Both the position numbers and the translations under genes were made by a program. A DNA stretch of 64,000 nucleotides from the NCBI RefSeq assembly GCF_002884975.1, contig NZ_PJKB01000001.1, positions 372,001 through 436,000 of the forward strand. The letters are read 5' to 3'. Below the pieces are notes generated by a model that worked only from the letters and a program-made list of their open reading frames with translations, ran no database searches and was not told where the DNA came from. Positions within the stretch are counted from its first letter, which is position 1; every line of letters starts with the position of its first letter. Of this stretch, positions 36,165-45,625 are shown piece by piece. The DNA comes from Akkermansia muciniphila (GTDB lineage: Bacteria > Verrucomicrobiota > Verrucomicrobiia > Verrucomicrobiales > Akkermansiaceae).

Positions 36165-37333
36165 GAGTTTTCCCCCCTGAGTATTTCGTTCCATTCACGG
36201 ATGATCCGTTCCAGCGTAAAGCGCGGTTCCTGTTCGCGCGCTTTCCGGGCGTACGGGGCCAGGTCCTCCGCGGCCATGGTGAGCATGGCCGCGCACAGGG
36301 CGTGGCTGTCTCCGGCGGGGAACAGGCGTCCCGTCCCGCTGTCCCGGATGAGTTCCCGGCAGATGGGGATGTCCGCGGCGAGGACCGGAAGGCCGCAGCT
36401 CATGGCCTCAATCTGGACGAGGCCGAAGCCCTCGCACCGGGAGGGGAACAGCAGAACGGCATGTTTGGGGTATTCCCGCTCCATGGCTCCGTGGCTGCCG
36501 TGCAGGCGCACGCGGGATTGCAGGCCGTGCTCCCGAATGAAGCCCTCCATCCACGGGCGCAGCGGGCCTTCTCCGTACACGTGCAGGTTCCATTCCCCGT
36601 TCCGGCGGGAGAACTCCTCAAACGCCTCCAGGGCCAGGTCCGCCCCCTTGTGGGAGGAGAGGGAGCCCGCAAAGACGAACGTCTTTGACGTCAGCGCGGA
36701 ATGTTCCGCGGCCGTGAAGCTGGCCGGATTGTAAATGCGGCGCGTCTTCAGCCAGTGCCGCTTTTCAAAGTTCTCCCTGTCGTGGTCTGACAGGACGATG
36801 ATTTGGTCAAAACGGCGGTAGAACCGCTGGAGCGCGTGGCGGAAGTAACGGGCGAAATGCGGTCCCTTGAACCCGAAGTAGTCTTCATACGCCGCATGGG
36901 ACCAGGAAATGGTCCTGGTGCCGGGGGAAAGGCGCGGCTGGACCAGGGCGAGCAGGAGGGAGTCTTCAAACCCGGAGCCGAAGACGACGGCGTCATACCG
37001 CTGGCTGTTGATATGATTGGCGAGGCGTTTTTTAAAGGCGCGCGTGTACCGCAGGAGGGCGTACGCGCGGGCTCCGGCGGCGGAGGAGAACAGCGGGGTG
37101 CGGGTGACCAGCCTGTCCATCACGGAGCGCCTTATCTTCTCGTAAAGACTCATTTCATGGTGGAAAAAGCGTATCCTGTCCAGGTTCAGCCCGTACGCGT
37201 TTTCCAGGGGGGGCTGCCTCAGGCAGTACACGCTGATTTCATGTTCCCGTGCCAGCGCGTTCATGACGCGCGTCAGGACGCGGGAGACTCCCCCCACGCC
37301 GAAACGTTCCCAGGCGATGAAACAAATCTTCAT
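36161..37333 (-). CDS. Glycosyltransferase family 4
   Basis: 390 aa GT-B enzyme. KICFIAWERFGVGGVSRVLTRV begins the N-domain; KTFVFAGSLSSHKGADLALEA, WNLHVYGEGPLRPW and SRCEGFGLVQIEAMSCGLPV (E-x7-E) form the C-domain. It belongs to a run of four GT4 paralogs (36161-40858). It starts 40 nt after its upstream neighbour and overlaps the next gene by ATGA. An alpha-sugar addition in the repeat unit is likely. Confidence 0.9.
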   Translation of the reverse strand: MKICFIAWERFGVGGVSRVLTRVMNALAREHEISVYCLRQPPLENAYGLNLDRIRFFHHEMSLYEKIRRSVMDRLVTRTPLFSSAAGARAYALLRYTRAFKKRLANHINSQRYDAVVFGSGFEDSLLLALVQPRLSPGTRTISWSHAAYEDYFGFKGPHFARYFRHALQRFYRRFDQIIVLSDHDRENFEKRHWLKTRRIYNPASFTAAEHSALTSKTFVFAGSLSSHKGADLALEAFEEFSRRNGEWNLHVYGEGPLRPWMEGFIREHGLQSRVRLHGSHGAMEREYPKHAVLLFPSRCEGFGLVQIEAMSCGLPVLAADIPICRELIRDSGTGRLFPAGDSHALCAAMLTMAAEDLAPYARKAREQEPRFTLERIIREWNEILRGENS

Positions 37334-37373
37334 AAATAAAAGGAAAGGATGATGGAAAGGAAAAGGGAGCGGT

Positions 37374-38504
37374 TCATCTGGACGTTTCCGCCAGCGCGGA
37401 GAACAGGCCTTCCCACAGGCCGGTGATGCGGGATTTGCTGAATTTGCGGCTGCTCCGGAAGCTGGCCCCGGACATGGCCTCCCTCTTCCCGCTGTCCCTC
37501 ATGAGGTCCAGGAGCCGTGCGGCGTACTGACCCAGGTCAAAGGGAGGGACCAGGATGCCCGTCCGGTCCGGGTCAATGATATCCCGCACGGCGGTAAAGG
37601 ATTCAAAAGCCATGGGGACGCAGCCGTGCTGCATGCCTTCAATCAGGACCATGCCGAAGCCCTCAAAGGTGGACGTCATGCACAGGATGGAAGCCCTGCG
37701 GTAATATTCCTCCGGATGGTCGGAACTGCCCTCAAAGGAGTAATTGGAGCAGCCGCATTCCTGAGCCAGTGCGGCCAGATATTCCCGGTCCGGGCCGTCC
37801 CCCACGATGCGGAGGAACCAGCCCGGTTCCCGGCGGCAGACCTCACTCCATATTTTCAGCAGGCGGTCTACGCCCTTCACGGGATTGTCCAGCCTTCCCA
37901 CAAACAGCACTTCCTTTTCTTTTCCGGAAGGGATGCTCGCGTTTTCAAAGGAATTCATGTTCGGGATGGCGGTGATCTTCTTCCTGCGGACCCCCGGCAG
38001 GAAGCCGTAAAAATCCTTCCTGAAGGAATCAGACAGGACGACGAAGGCATTCGCATGCGCGATGCGGAGGTAAAAGTTCCTGCGCCATGTGAGGCCGTAG
38101 TACATTCTTTTCAGGAAAGGCGCGCGGAGGCGTCCCCGGATGTCCGAGTGGTGCATGTCGATAATGACCGGAGCTTTTCCGGGAAAGGCCTTCAGAAGGC
38201 GCTTTCTCCCGGCCAGGCCGGGAAAAAGGGCATATGCCCCCAGCAGTTCCCCGTCATGGATGATGATGTCCGGCGCCTGTTCCTCCATGACCTGCCGGAA
38301 GCCCTGCTGCCGCTGCTCCCTGGCTCCGGTGGGCAGTATCTTCTGAATATTTGAAAAAGGCGCGTAAGGGGCATTCCGGTACCAGCCCACGACCGTGCAT
38401 TCGTGCCCGCGGTCCTGTAATTCATGGATCAGATTGCACATGGTGCGTTCCACCCCGCCGCAGGAGGGGTTAAGCGTACCCATGAAACAAAAGAGAATCT
38501 TCAT
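37374..38504 (-). CDS. Glycosyltransferase family 4
   Basis: 376 aa. LFCFMGTLNPSCGGVERTM opens the N-domain. The C-domain has VLFVGRLDNPVKGVDRLLKIW, FLRIVGDGPDREYL and STFEGFGMVLIEGMQHGCVP. This block is nearly the same as in the paralogs at 38520 and 39704, so the genes probably arose by tandem duplication, with acceptor-side N-domains diverging. It is separated from the next gene by 40 nt and from the previous by 15 nt. Confidence 0.9.
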   Translation of the reverse strand: MKILFCFMGTLNPSCGGVERTMCNLIHELQDRGHECTVVGWYRNAPYAPFSNIQKILPTGAREQRQQGFRQVMEEQAPDIIIHDGELLGAYALFPGLAGRKRLLKAFPGKAPVIIDMHHSDIRGRLRAPFLKRMYYGLTWRRNFYLRIAHANAFVVLSDSFRKDFYGFLPGVRRKKITAIPNMNSFENASIPSGKEKEVLFVGRLDNPVKGVDRLLKIWSEVCRREPGWFLRIVGDGPDREYLAALAQECGCSNYSFEGSSDHPEEYYRRASILCMTSTFEGFGMVLIEGMQHGCVPMAFESFTAVRDIIDPDRTGILVPPFDLGQYAARLLDLMRDSGKREAMSGASFRSSRKFSKSRITGLWEGLFSALAETSR

Positions 38505-38519
38505 TGGAATATTGGCTGG

Positions 38520-39707
38520 TTAGCGTTGAAACAGGGAGTTCCATTCCCGGACGACGCACGCCGGGGAAAAGAGGGCTGCATGCTGCGGGCCGGCCTGCGC
38601 CATGGCGGCGCGGAGGGGGGCGTCCTGCGTGAGGCGGATGAGCTGGCGCGCGTACTCCTCCTCGTCAAAGGGCCGGACCAGGATGCCCGTGCGGTCCGGA
38701 ATGACGAGGTCGCGCACGGCGGCATAACTATTGAAGGCCATGGGGACGCAGCCGTGCTGCATGGCTTCCGGCAGTACCAGCCCGAAGCCCTCAAAGGTGG
38801 AGGCCAGGCAGAAGATGGAGGAACGCCGGTAATAGGGGGCCGGATTCCGGAAGCCCTCAAAGGAAACATTGGACAGTTGCAGGCGCTGCGCCAGCTCCTT
38901 CAGGCGTGCGGCGTCCGGCCCGTCTCCCACAATGTCCAGGTGCCAGTTCGGCAGGGCCTTTCCGGCGCGCGCCCATATCCTCAGGAGCCTGTCCACTCCC
39001 TTGACGGAGTTGTCCAGCCTGCCGACGAAGAGGACGCGTTTTTCCTTTTCCTGCGGTACGGGCGCGTCTTCAAGGGGGGCAAGCGCATTCGGAATGGCCG
39101 CCAGTTTTTCCGCGGGGGTGCCAGGGGCCAGAAGACGGAACTCCTCCATGCCGCCGCTGGAAAGAGTGACAATGTGGTCATAATTGGCCGCCAGGTCCCG
39201 GAACAGGCTCTTTTGCAGGCGCCACGCCCTCCGCCGCTTGACGGGAAGCGCCAGGGCGTTGAACAGGAAATTCCGCAGTTTCCCCGGGAACGTGCGTGCG
39301 CCCCGGCGCTTGTGGACAAGACGGTAATAACGGAGGGACGAATACTGGGAGCTGTGCTGTACGGCTACCAGCTTCAGGGAGTCCTCCTCCATCTGGATAC
39401 GGTTTTTGAAGATGCCCCAGCGGCCGGTGATGCCGCCCTCCGTCTGGTCAATGAGGACGTCCGTCTTTTCCTCCCACAGCAATTTCCGCAGGTAATCCTG
39501 CTCCTCCCTGCGGGAAAGGCCCGGAGGCAGGAAGGTCAGGGGAACGGGCGGGAAATACGTTTCCCCCAGCCTGTTTTTCTCACGGCAAAGCAGCAGGACG
39601 CGGTGCCCGGCGCCGCGCAGCATTTCCGCCAGGCCATGAGTGGCGCGTTCCATGCCGCCCTGCTTGCCCAGAGGCTCGTTGGGGAGATAGATGACGATAT
39701 TGCTCAT
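38520..39707 (-). CDS. Glycosyltransferase family 4
   Basis: 395 aa from MSNIVIYLPNEPLGKQGGME at 39707, overlapping the upstream stop by ATGA (a longer in-frame reading is spurious). The C-domain has RVLFVGRLDNSVKGVDRLLR, WHLDIVGDGPDAARL and STFEGFGLVLPEAMQHGCVP. The N-domain is long and basic around residues 140-175. It is a paralog of its neighbours and is likely a separate sugar-adding step. Confidence 0.9.
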   Translation of the reverse strand: MSNIVIYLPNEPLGKQGGMERATHGLAEMLRGAGHRVLLLCREKNRLGETYFPPVPLTFLPPGLSRREEQDYLRKLLWEEKTDVLIDQTEGGITGRWGIFKNRIQMEEDSLKLVAVQHSSQYSSLRYYRLVHKRRGARTFPGKLRNFLFNALALPVKRRRAWRLQKSLFRDLAANYDHIVTLSSGGMEEFRLLAPGTPAEKLAAIPNALAPLEDAPVPQEKEKRVLFVGRLDNSVKGVDRLLRIWARAGKALPNWHLDIVGDGPDAARLKELAQRLQLSNVSFEGFRNPAPYYRRSSIFCLASTFEGFGLVLPEAMQHGCVPMAFNSYAAVRDLVIPDRTGILVRPFDEEEYARQLIRLTQDAPLRAAMAQAGPQHAALFSPACVVREWNSLFQR

Positions 39708-40858
39708 GGTTGTTCTTGCAGGCATTCCAGCCACTGGGGAATCACTTTTTCCGGCTGGTAACGGGTTAATACGTCCGTGCGGGGCGGCACATGGGGACCG
39801 CTCATCAGTTCGTCCAGCTCCCGGGCGAACAGGCGCAGGCTGAAAGGGGGGATGAGCCGTCCCGTCTCCCGGTCCGGCAGCATTTCCGCGGCGGCGTGAA
39901 AGCTGTTGAAGGCGACAGGAATGCAACCGTGGGAAAGAGCCTCGTTAATCACCATGGGCATTCCTTCATGTGTGGAGGTGAGGCACAGGATTCTGGCCTT
40001 CCTGTAATAGGGGGCCGGGTCCTGCGCGCCTTCAAAATGGACGTTTTCCAGTTTCAGCCGCGCCGCCAGCCGTTCCAGGGCGGCGCGTTCCGGGCCGTCC
40101 CCCAGCAGGTACAGGCTCCAGTCCGGGTGCCGGGGGCGGACTCTCTTCCAGACATGCAGCAGGCGGTCCACCTTCTTCGGGGAATCCACCAGCCGCCCTA
40201 CGTAGAGGACGGCGTTCTCCTTGCGGCAGGATCCCGTTTCCGCAGGCTCATAGGTCAGCAGGTTGGGGATGGAATACAGCCGCGCCCTTTCCGGCGTTCC
40301 AGCCAGTTGAAGGGCATCCTGCGCATAACGGCTGGAAAGGAAGACCACCTTGTCCGAGCCGCGGAACATGTCCCGGTATTTCTTCCTCTTGGCGCTCACG
40401 GCCTGATATTTCCTGTACGGGAGGATGGCCCGGCGCAGCAGGGTTTTCACGGCATTGCCCCAGGTGCTGAAATCCTTCCGGAGCAGGGCGGAAAAGTAGT
40501 CCAGCCCGGTGCGGACGTCAAAGGAAATCCAGGAGATGATGGACGCCTGCACGGAAAGGCGTTCATGGCTGAAAAAGAAGGAGTCGTCCTGGTTGGCCCC
40601 GCAGTTGATGATGCAGTCAATCCCTTGCCCGGCGCACAGGGTTTCCACGTACTCCCTGTTTTCCGCGCAGGAGAGCGTGTCTGTCCGTGGGAGGTAAAGG
40701 TAAGGCGCGGATGCGGGGAGGGAGTCCCCCCGCCGTAGGGACAGGAAGGAAACCCGGTGGCCGTGCCGTGACAGGGCCTCCGCCAGAAGGTACGCCGCCC
40801 GTTCCGTTCCCCCTGCATGGGGCAGAATGGGGTGGTCAAAGTAAAAGATCAGGTTCAT
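39704..40858 (-). CDS. Glycosyltransferase family 4
   Basis: 384 aa from MNLIFYFDHPILPHAGGTERA at 40858. The C-domain has LYVGRLVDSPKKVDRLLHVW, WSLYLLGDGPERAAL and STHEGMPMVINEALSHGCIP (E-x7-E). The N-domain contains a Cys-rich start (ENREYVETLCAGQGIDCIIN) unlike the others. It begins 48 nt after the GT2 stop, the largest gap in this part of the operon. Confidence 0.88.
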   Translation of the reverse strand: MNLIFYFDHPILPHAGGTERAAYLLAEALSRHGHRVSFLSLRRGDSLPASAPYLYLPRTDTLSCAENREYVETLCAGQGIDCIINCGANQDDSFFFSHERLSVQASIISWISFDVRTGLDYFSALLRKDFSTWGNAVKTLLRRAILPYRKYQAVSAKRKKYRDMFRGSDKVVFLSSRYAQDALQLAGTPERARLYSIPNLLTYEPAETGSCRKENAVLYVGRLVDSPKKVDRLLHVWKRVRPRHPDWSLYLLGDGPERAALERLAARLKLENVHFEGAQDPAPYYRKARILCLTSTHEGMPMVINEALSHGCIPVAFNSFHAAAEMLPDRETGRLIPPFSLRLFARELDELMSGPHVPPRTDVLTRYQPEKVIPQWLECLQEQP

Positions 40859-40906
40859 GGCGGCGGAACGGAGGTGCAAACGGGAAAAAAGTGAGGAAAG
40901 GGAAGG

Positions 40907-41683
40907 TTACCGGGCTTTGAAAAAGTAATGAAGGGGGTTGCGTGTGGAGGCGGCCTTGGACAGCAGGCGCGTGACGCCATAATGCCAGGGGCACGGGAGA
41001 CGGTTCTTCCGGAAGGCTTCCCTGTTCTGCCGCGTATTGCGCAGGATGGCGCGCAGGCCCGCCGTGCTGGAACCGCCGGGGCGCATGAACACCATGTTGC
41101 GGTCCATGTAAGCCGTGGAGATGCCGTTTTTTTCAATGAAACGGAGCATCAGTTCAAAATCCGCCGCGCTGCCGATGGCGGGGTCAAAGCCGCCGTAGCG
41201 GGTGAAGCATTCTTTTTTGCAGTAAAACGTGGGGTGCGCCGGGCACCACCCGCGCTGGAAGGCGCCGGGGCGGTAGCCCGTGCCGCGCCACGTGCGGACG
41301 ATTTTACGGGCTCCGTCAATATAATGGAGGTTGCCGTGGACGGCGTCCGCCCCGTGCCGGGCGAAAGCTTCCGCAATGGTCTTCAGAACGCCGTTGTCCT
41401 GGTAATAGTCATCTGCGTTCAGGAAGCCGATGACGTCCCCGGTGCTCATGCGGATACCCTTGTTCATGGCATCGTAAATGCCGTTGTCCGGTTCGGAAAT
41501 CCATTTCAGCCGTCCGCGGAAGCGTTCTTCAAAGGCCTGGAGCATTTCCCTGGTGCCGTCCGTGCTGCCGCCGTCCACCACCAGGTATTCGTAACCGGTC
41601 CAGGACTGCGCGAGCACGCTCTCCAGGGTGTCCCGGAGAGTGGAGGCGCTATTGCGGCAGACGGTGACGACGGTGATTTTCAT
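40907..41683 (-). CDS. Glycosyltransferase family 2 (WcaA-like)
   Basis: 258 aa from the ATG at 41683, which overlaps the phosphatase stop by ATGA. KITVVTVCRNSASTLRDTLES, LVVDGGSTDGTREMLQAF and GFLNADDYYQDNGVLKTI (DxD variant NADD) are typical of short GT2 enzymes that add an early sugar to the lipid carrier. YCKKECFTRYGGFDPAIGSAADF is the family's acceptor-side signature. It directly follows the regulatory kinase-phosphatase genes, as the first of the repeat-unit transferases. Confidence 0.9.
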   Translation of the reverse strand: MKITVVTVCRNSASTLRDTLESVLAQSWTGYEYLVVDGGSTDGTREMLQAFEERFRGRLKWISEPDNGIYDAMNKGIRMSTGDVIGFLNADDYYQDNGVLKTIAEAFARHGADAVHGNLHYIDGARKIVRTWRGTGYRPGAFQRGWCPAHPTFYCKKECFTRYGGFDPAIGSAADFELMLRFIEKNGISTAYMDRNMVFMRPGGSSTAGLRAILRNTRQNREAFRKNRLPCPWHYGVTRLLSKAASTRNPLHYFFKAR

Positions 41684-42366
41684 ATGGCGGGGCCTGGACA
41701 GGATGACAGGCGCAGTTTTTTCAGCATGCTGGCATTGTGGGCGTCCGTCCCCCACCACAGGTACAGATTTTCCTTCCGGAACTGCCGGGCGACCGCCTGG
41801 CAGGTTTTCCCGTAAAGGCCGAACAGGGAGCCTATATTCCCCTGGAAGCGGATGCCCCGTGTGGCCAGGGCGGCCAGTTCCTCCGGAGGCATGATCTTTC
41901 CGTACCGCTCCGGATGGGCCAGTACGGGAATGAACCCTCTGTCCAGGACCAGTTGGAGCATATCCATCCACGCGTTCGGCAGGCGGAACTGCGGAAGCTC
42001 CACGAGCAGGTGCGTGCCGTCATGGCTGAGCGGCTCCTCCTCTGTAATCATTCGCTCGAAGTTCTCGTCAAGCATGTACTCCGCCGACAGCCTGAGGTCG
42101 AAATCCCGGTCCGGCAGGGAGTCCAGAAGCTCCCGGAAGCGGGCCTTCAGGCTGGACGGAGTATTGGAGGGATAGCGGCTGATGATGTGCGGGGTGCAGT
42201 AGGCGCCGTGAAAGCCCCTGGCTTTCAGCAGGGAAATGATGTCCCTGCTGTCCTGGAGGGTGTGCGCCCCGTCGTCCACGCCCCACAGCAGGTGGCAGTG
42301 CATGTCCATCCCGTCAGGACAGAGTTCAGTGGTCTTGAGCCTGGGTTGAAAGAGGGAGGAGAACAA
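41680..42366 (-). CDS. CpsB/CapC-type tyrosine-protein phosphatase (PHP fold)
   Basis: 228 aa. Metal-binding motifs of the PHP fold are visible: GMDMHCHLLWGVDDGAHTL near residue 20, YCTPHII, LVELPQFR and PVLAHPERYG, ending in GTDAHN. It should dephosphorylate the tyrosine-rich tail of the Wzc-type kinase encoded just upstream. The start is a TTG at 42366; the conserved N-terminal extension before the HCH motif supports it over the later ATG at 42309. It overlaps the GT2 by ATGA. Confidence 0.9.
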   Translation of the reverse strand: MFSSLFQPRLKTTELCPDGMDMHCHLLWGVDDGAHTLQDSRDIISLLKARGFHGAYCTPHIISRYPSNTPSSLKARFRELLDSLPDRDFDLRLSAEYMLDENFERMITEEEPLSHDGTHLLVELPQFRLPNAWMDMLQLVLDRGFIPVLAHPERYGKIMPPEELAALATRGIRFQGNIGSLFGLYGKTCQAVARQFRKENLYLWWGTDAHNASMLKKLRLSSCPGPAI

Positions 42367-42375
42367 GGCTGGAGG

Positions 42376-44742
42376 TCAGGAATGAGCGTTCTTGGAGGTG
42401 TTGCCGTAGTGGTAGCCGTAACCGTAATAACTGTAGCTGCCGGCTTTGAAATCCACGGCGTTGATAATGAAGCCCAAATTGGGAAGCTGGCCGGAATCCG
42501 CAAGCTGCTGGACGGTGGAGATGTGCCGCTTGTCTATCCTGTTGCTGCGGACGACGTACAGGGAGATGTCCGCATGGCCGGCGAGGATGGCCGTATCTGC
42601 CAGGATGCCGTACGGGGGGGAGTCAATGATGACGGCGTCATAGCGTTCCTTGAACATCTGGATGAGCGTTCCCAGCTCCGGCAGGGAGAGAAGGGTGACG
42701 GGGTTGGGAACGTGCGGCCCGGCGTACAGGATGTCCACCCCGGCGTGTTCCGGCAGGGTGCGGATGACGGAAAACGGGTCTTCCACCTTGCGCAGTAGGA
42801 TGGTGCTCAGCCCTTTGCGTCCCTTGCCGTCCAACTGCTTGGACAGGGACGCCTTGCGCAGGTCTCCGTCAATGACCAGCACGCGTTTGCCGATGTTGGC
42901 AAAGGCCAGGGCCAGGTTTGCGGAGATGAAGGTTTTCCCTTCCCCCTGCATGGTGGAGGTAAGGAGGATGACGTGCCCCTGGTTCCGGGTGACCGGAAGC
43001 ATGGAGTCCGCATTGTGGCACAGGATCTGGAAATACTCTGAAATGACGGAATGCTCATCCGTGAACATGCGGGCCACCTGCCTCTGCTCCTTCTTGGTCA
43101 TGGCCGGGAGCTCCGCTACCACGGGAAGGGAGGTGATGGCGTTCAGGTCCTTCTTGTTCTTCACCTTGTTGTTGAGCAGGGCCAGGCCGAGGAACCCGAG
43201 AATGCAGACAATGGCGCCTCCCGCCGCCGCGGTCAGCACGGATTTCCTGGTGTTGGGGGCGATGGGGGAGTCCGAGCCGTGGGCCGCCTCCAGCACGCGT
43301 GCGGAAGATTCCGTCAGGGCCAGCGTCAGGTCATTTTCCAGCTCCTTGCTCAATAACGTGAGGTAAAGTTCCTCCTTCACCCGGTGTTCACGGTCCAGGG
43401 GCGTCAGTTCCCGGGCCTTTCCGGAAGTGGCTGTCAGTCTTTTACCGATGTTTTCACGCTTCTTGGTGAGTTCCTGAAGCTGAAGTTTCTGGTTATTGCG
43501 GAGATTGTCCAGGGAACGGGCCGCCGCGCTGCGGGTGGCGTCCATCTTCTTGGTCAGGGTGATCACAATGGGGTTCTGTCCCCCTGCGCTGCCGGCTACT
43601 TTCTGGTATTCCAGATAGGCGGTGTTATAGGCTTCAATCTGGCGGGAGACGCCGGAATCCGCAATGCCGGTATCCAGGGAAATGAGGCCTGCCTTTTGGC
43701 CCAGGGCATTCAGGCTTTCCTTCAGGCCGTCCGCCAGTTTCATCTGCGTCTGGAGCTCAAAGATGGAATTATCCAGGGTCTGGGCCGCATTGAAGTCTGC
43801 GGAAATGGACGCCTCCGTGTCTGCGATGATATCATTCTTGATCTTAATATCATCCATTTTCTGGTCCACTTGCTTGAGGTCCGCGCCGACTTGCGCGCGC
43901 TGTTCCCGTATGAAATCCTTTGTTTTTACCGCGGTGGTGCGGCGTTCCGCCGTGGAGTGGTCATTGTAAACCGCAATCAGCTTGTTCAGCGTATCGGCGG
44001 CTTTGACCGGATTGGTGGAAGTCAGCGTCATTTGCAGGATGCTGGACTCCTTGGCGTCCGGGCGCATGACCGTAAAATTGGCAAGAAGCTGGTCCGCGGC
44101 TGCGTTCACGGGAGTGCGGCGCACGGTGATGGTGGTGCCGGGGACGGTCTCCGTCATGTTGGACGTGGGGTAAACCGTAACCGTGGCGAAGGGAAGATGG
44201 ATGGGGGAATGGAAGGTCCCTTTCTCCTGAACGGGATTGCCGTTGATGTCATGGTACGTCAGCACCAGGGTGTTGCCCTCCTGCAAGGTGATGTCAACGT
44301 TGCAGAAGCGGTTCTCCGCGATGCCGTCAAACGTGACGGTGATGGGGCTGTCCCTGTACAGGTCTATCTGGCGCAGGTCCTGCTGCTTCCAGTAGGAAAT
44401 ATTCAGCGCCAGGTCTTCCACCGTGCTCCGCATCACCGTGCTGGAGCGGAGGATGAAGCTTTCATTAGCCAGGTTGGCGGCTCCGGAATCCATGCCCAGG
44501 TCCACCTTGATGCGGTCGGAAGTGGATTCCTTGCTGGACTCCCTCATGATGACGCTGGCTGTTTTTTCAAAGATGTAATTCTGCCTGCCGGTCAGGTAGT
44601 AGGCCGCGCCGCCCCCGATCAGGGCAAAGAGCAGGATCCAGTACCAGCGTCTGAGAAGAATGCCGGTAATGACATCCAGGGAAAGGGAGGATTCTGATTC
44701 CTCGGCGGGCGGGACGGCGGGGGGAGCAGAAGTATCTGGCAT
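42376..44742 (-). CDS. Wzc/BY-kinase: chain-length determinant with tyrosine autokinase
   Basis: 788 aa from the ATG at 44742; a TTG at 44760 adds six residues. It has two membrane helices, one near residue 37 (RRWYWILLFALIGGGAAYYL) and one around 500 (AAAGGAIVCILGFLGLALL), enclosing a large periplasmic coiled-coil Wzz region. The cytoplasmic kinase domain has LLTSTMQGEGKTFISANLAL (Walker A), VLVIDGDLRKA (A') and DAVIIDSPPYGILADTA (B). The C-terminus has six tyrosines (SYSYYGYGYHYGN), the autophosphorylation cluster. It controls polymer length and export together with the Wza-type lipoprotein and the CpsB phosphatase on either side. Confidence 0.95.
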   Translation of the reverse strand: MPDTSAPPAVPPAEESESSLSLDVITGILLRRWYWILLFALIGGGAAYYLTGRQNYIFEKTASVIMRESSKESTSDRIKVDLGMDSGAANLANESFILRSSTVMRSTVEDLALNISYWKQQDLRQIDLYRDSPITVTFDGIAENRFCNVDITLQEGNTLVLTYHDINGNPVQEKGTFHSPIHLPFATVTVYPTSNMTETVPGTTITVRRTPVNAAADQLLANFTVMRPDAKESSILQMTLTSTNPVKAADTLNKLIAVYNDHSTAERRTTAVKTKDFIREQRAQVGADLKQVDQKMDDIKIKNDIIADTEASISADFNAAQTLDNSIFELQTQMKLADGLKESLNALGQKAGLISLDTGIADSGVSRQIEAYNTAYLEYQKVAGSAGGQNPIVITLTKKMDATRSAAARSLDNLRNNQKLQLQELTKKRENIGKRLTATSGKARELTPLDREHRVKEELYLTLLSKELENDLTLALTESSARVLEAAHGSDSPIAPNTRKSVLTAAAGGAIVCILGFLGLALLNNKVKNKKDLNAITSLPVVAELPAMTKKEQRQVARMFTDEHSVISEYFQILCHNADSMLPVTRNQGHVILLTSTMQGEGKTFISANLALAFANIGKRVLVIDGDLRKASLSKQLDGKGRKGLSTILLRKVEDPFSVIRTLPEHAGVDILYAGPHVPNPVTLLSLPELGTLIQMFKERYDAVIIDSPPYGILADTAILAGHADISLYVVRSNRIDKRHISTVQQLADSGQLPNLGFIINAVDFKAGSYSYYGYGYHYGNTSKNAHS

Positions 44743-44814
44743 AAAAGAGGGAGCGGTCAAGAAAGGTGCCGGCTTTCCGCCGAACGGAAAGCCGGAGGAA
44801 TGGGCAGCGTGTGG

Positions 44815-45597
44815 TTACAGGGCGCACAGGGCGACGATGCCGAGGATCAGGCCCAGGCCGGAAGCCGTCCAGCCGATGTACTGGACAGTATCACTGCGGG
44901 TGTTGATCTTGCGTTCGGCAGGCGTGACGTAAAGGGTGTCATTCTGCTGAATGTAGTAATAGGGAGACTGGAAGAGGTCCTTGCTGCGGAGGTCCACGGT
45001 GGCGATCTGGCGGCGGCCGTTGGTCTCCCGGATCAGGGTGATGTCCCGGTTGCCGTCAATATTCAGGTCTCCGGCGCGGCTGATGGCTTCCAGAATCGTC
45101 AGGCGCTGGCCGTCCACCGTGTAGGTGCCGGGGGAGGCCACCTCGCCCAGGACGGAGAATTTGAAGTTGGTGATTTGAACGTTGACGGAGGCGTCGCTGA
45201 TGTAATCCCTGCTCCTCAGGGTGGCGGCAATGTCATCCCCCAGCTGGGAGCAGGTCTTGCCGGCCGCCTTGATCTTGCCGATGACCGGGAGAACGATGTA
45301 GCCGTTTGAATCCACCAGGTAGCCCTTCCGGGAAGAGGCGCCCTGGGTGTTGGAGCCTATCTCCGAGACGGCGAAGGGGGCGGTCAGTTCAGGCTGCTTG
45401 CTGCTCACGGTGATGGAGAGCTGGTCATCCTTCTGGATGAGGGTTTGGTAATTCCCCTTGATCCGTTCATTCGTCTGTCCGGAGACGTCCTGGATGTAGA
45501 GGACTTCCTTGGGGCTGACGCAGGAAGGAAGGAGAGAGGATGCGGCCAGGACTGCGGAGCAGACGGCGGCTTTACTGATGAGGTGGTGTATATTCAT
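44815..45597 (-). CDS. Wza-type polysaccharide export lipoprotein
   Basis: 260 aa from the ATG at 45597, with a lipobox SLLPSC (cysteine near residue 26). The poly-export domain starts IQKDDQLSITVSSKQPEL, followed by SLBB-like strands (RKGYLVDSNGYIVLPVIGKI, SVLGEVASPGTYTVDG). A C-terminal helix (GWTASGLGLILGIVALCAL) ends the protein. It is shorter than E. coli Wza (379 aa), as in other non-enterobacterial export proteins. It should form the outer-membrane channel; the Wzc gene follows 72 nt downstream. Confidence 0.9.
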   Translation of the reverse strand: MNIHHLISKAAVCSAVLAASSLLPSCVSPKEVLYIQDVSGQTNERIKGNYQTLIQKDDQLSITVSSKQPELTAPFAVSEIGSNTQGASSRKGYLVDSNGYIVLPVIGKIKAAGKTCSQLGDDIAATLRSRDYISDASVNVQITNFKFSVLGEVASPGTYTVDGQRLTILEAISRAGDLNIDGNRDITLIRETNGRRQIATVDLRSKDLFQSPYYYIQQNDTLYVTPAERKINTRSDTVQYIGWTASGLGLILGIVALCAL

Positions 45598-45625
45598 TGG
45601 TTGGAGAGAGGTTGGATGAAGGGAG

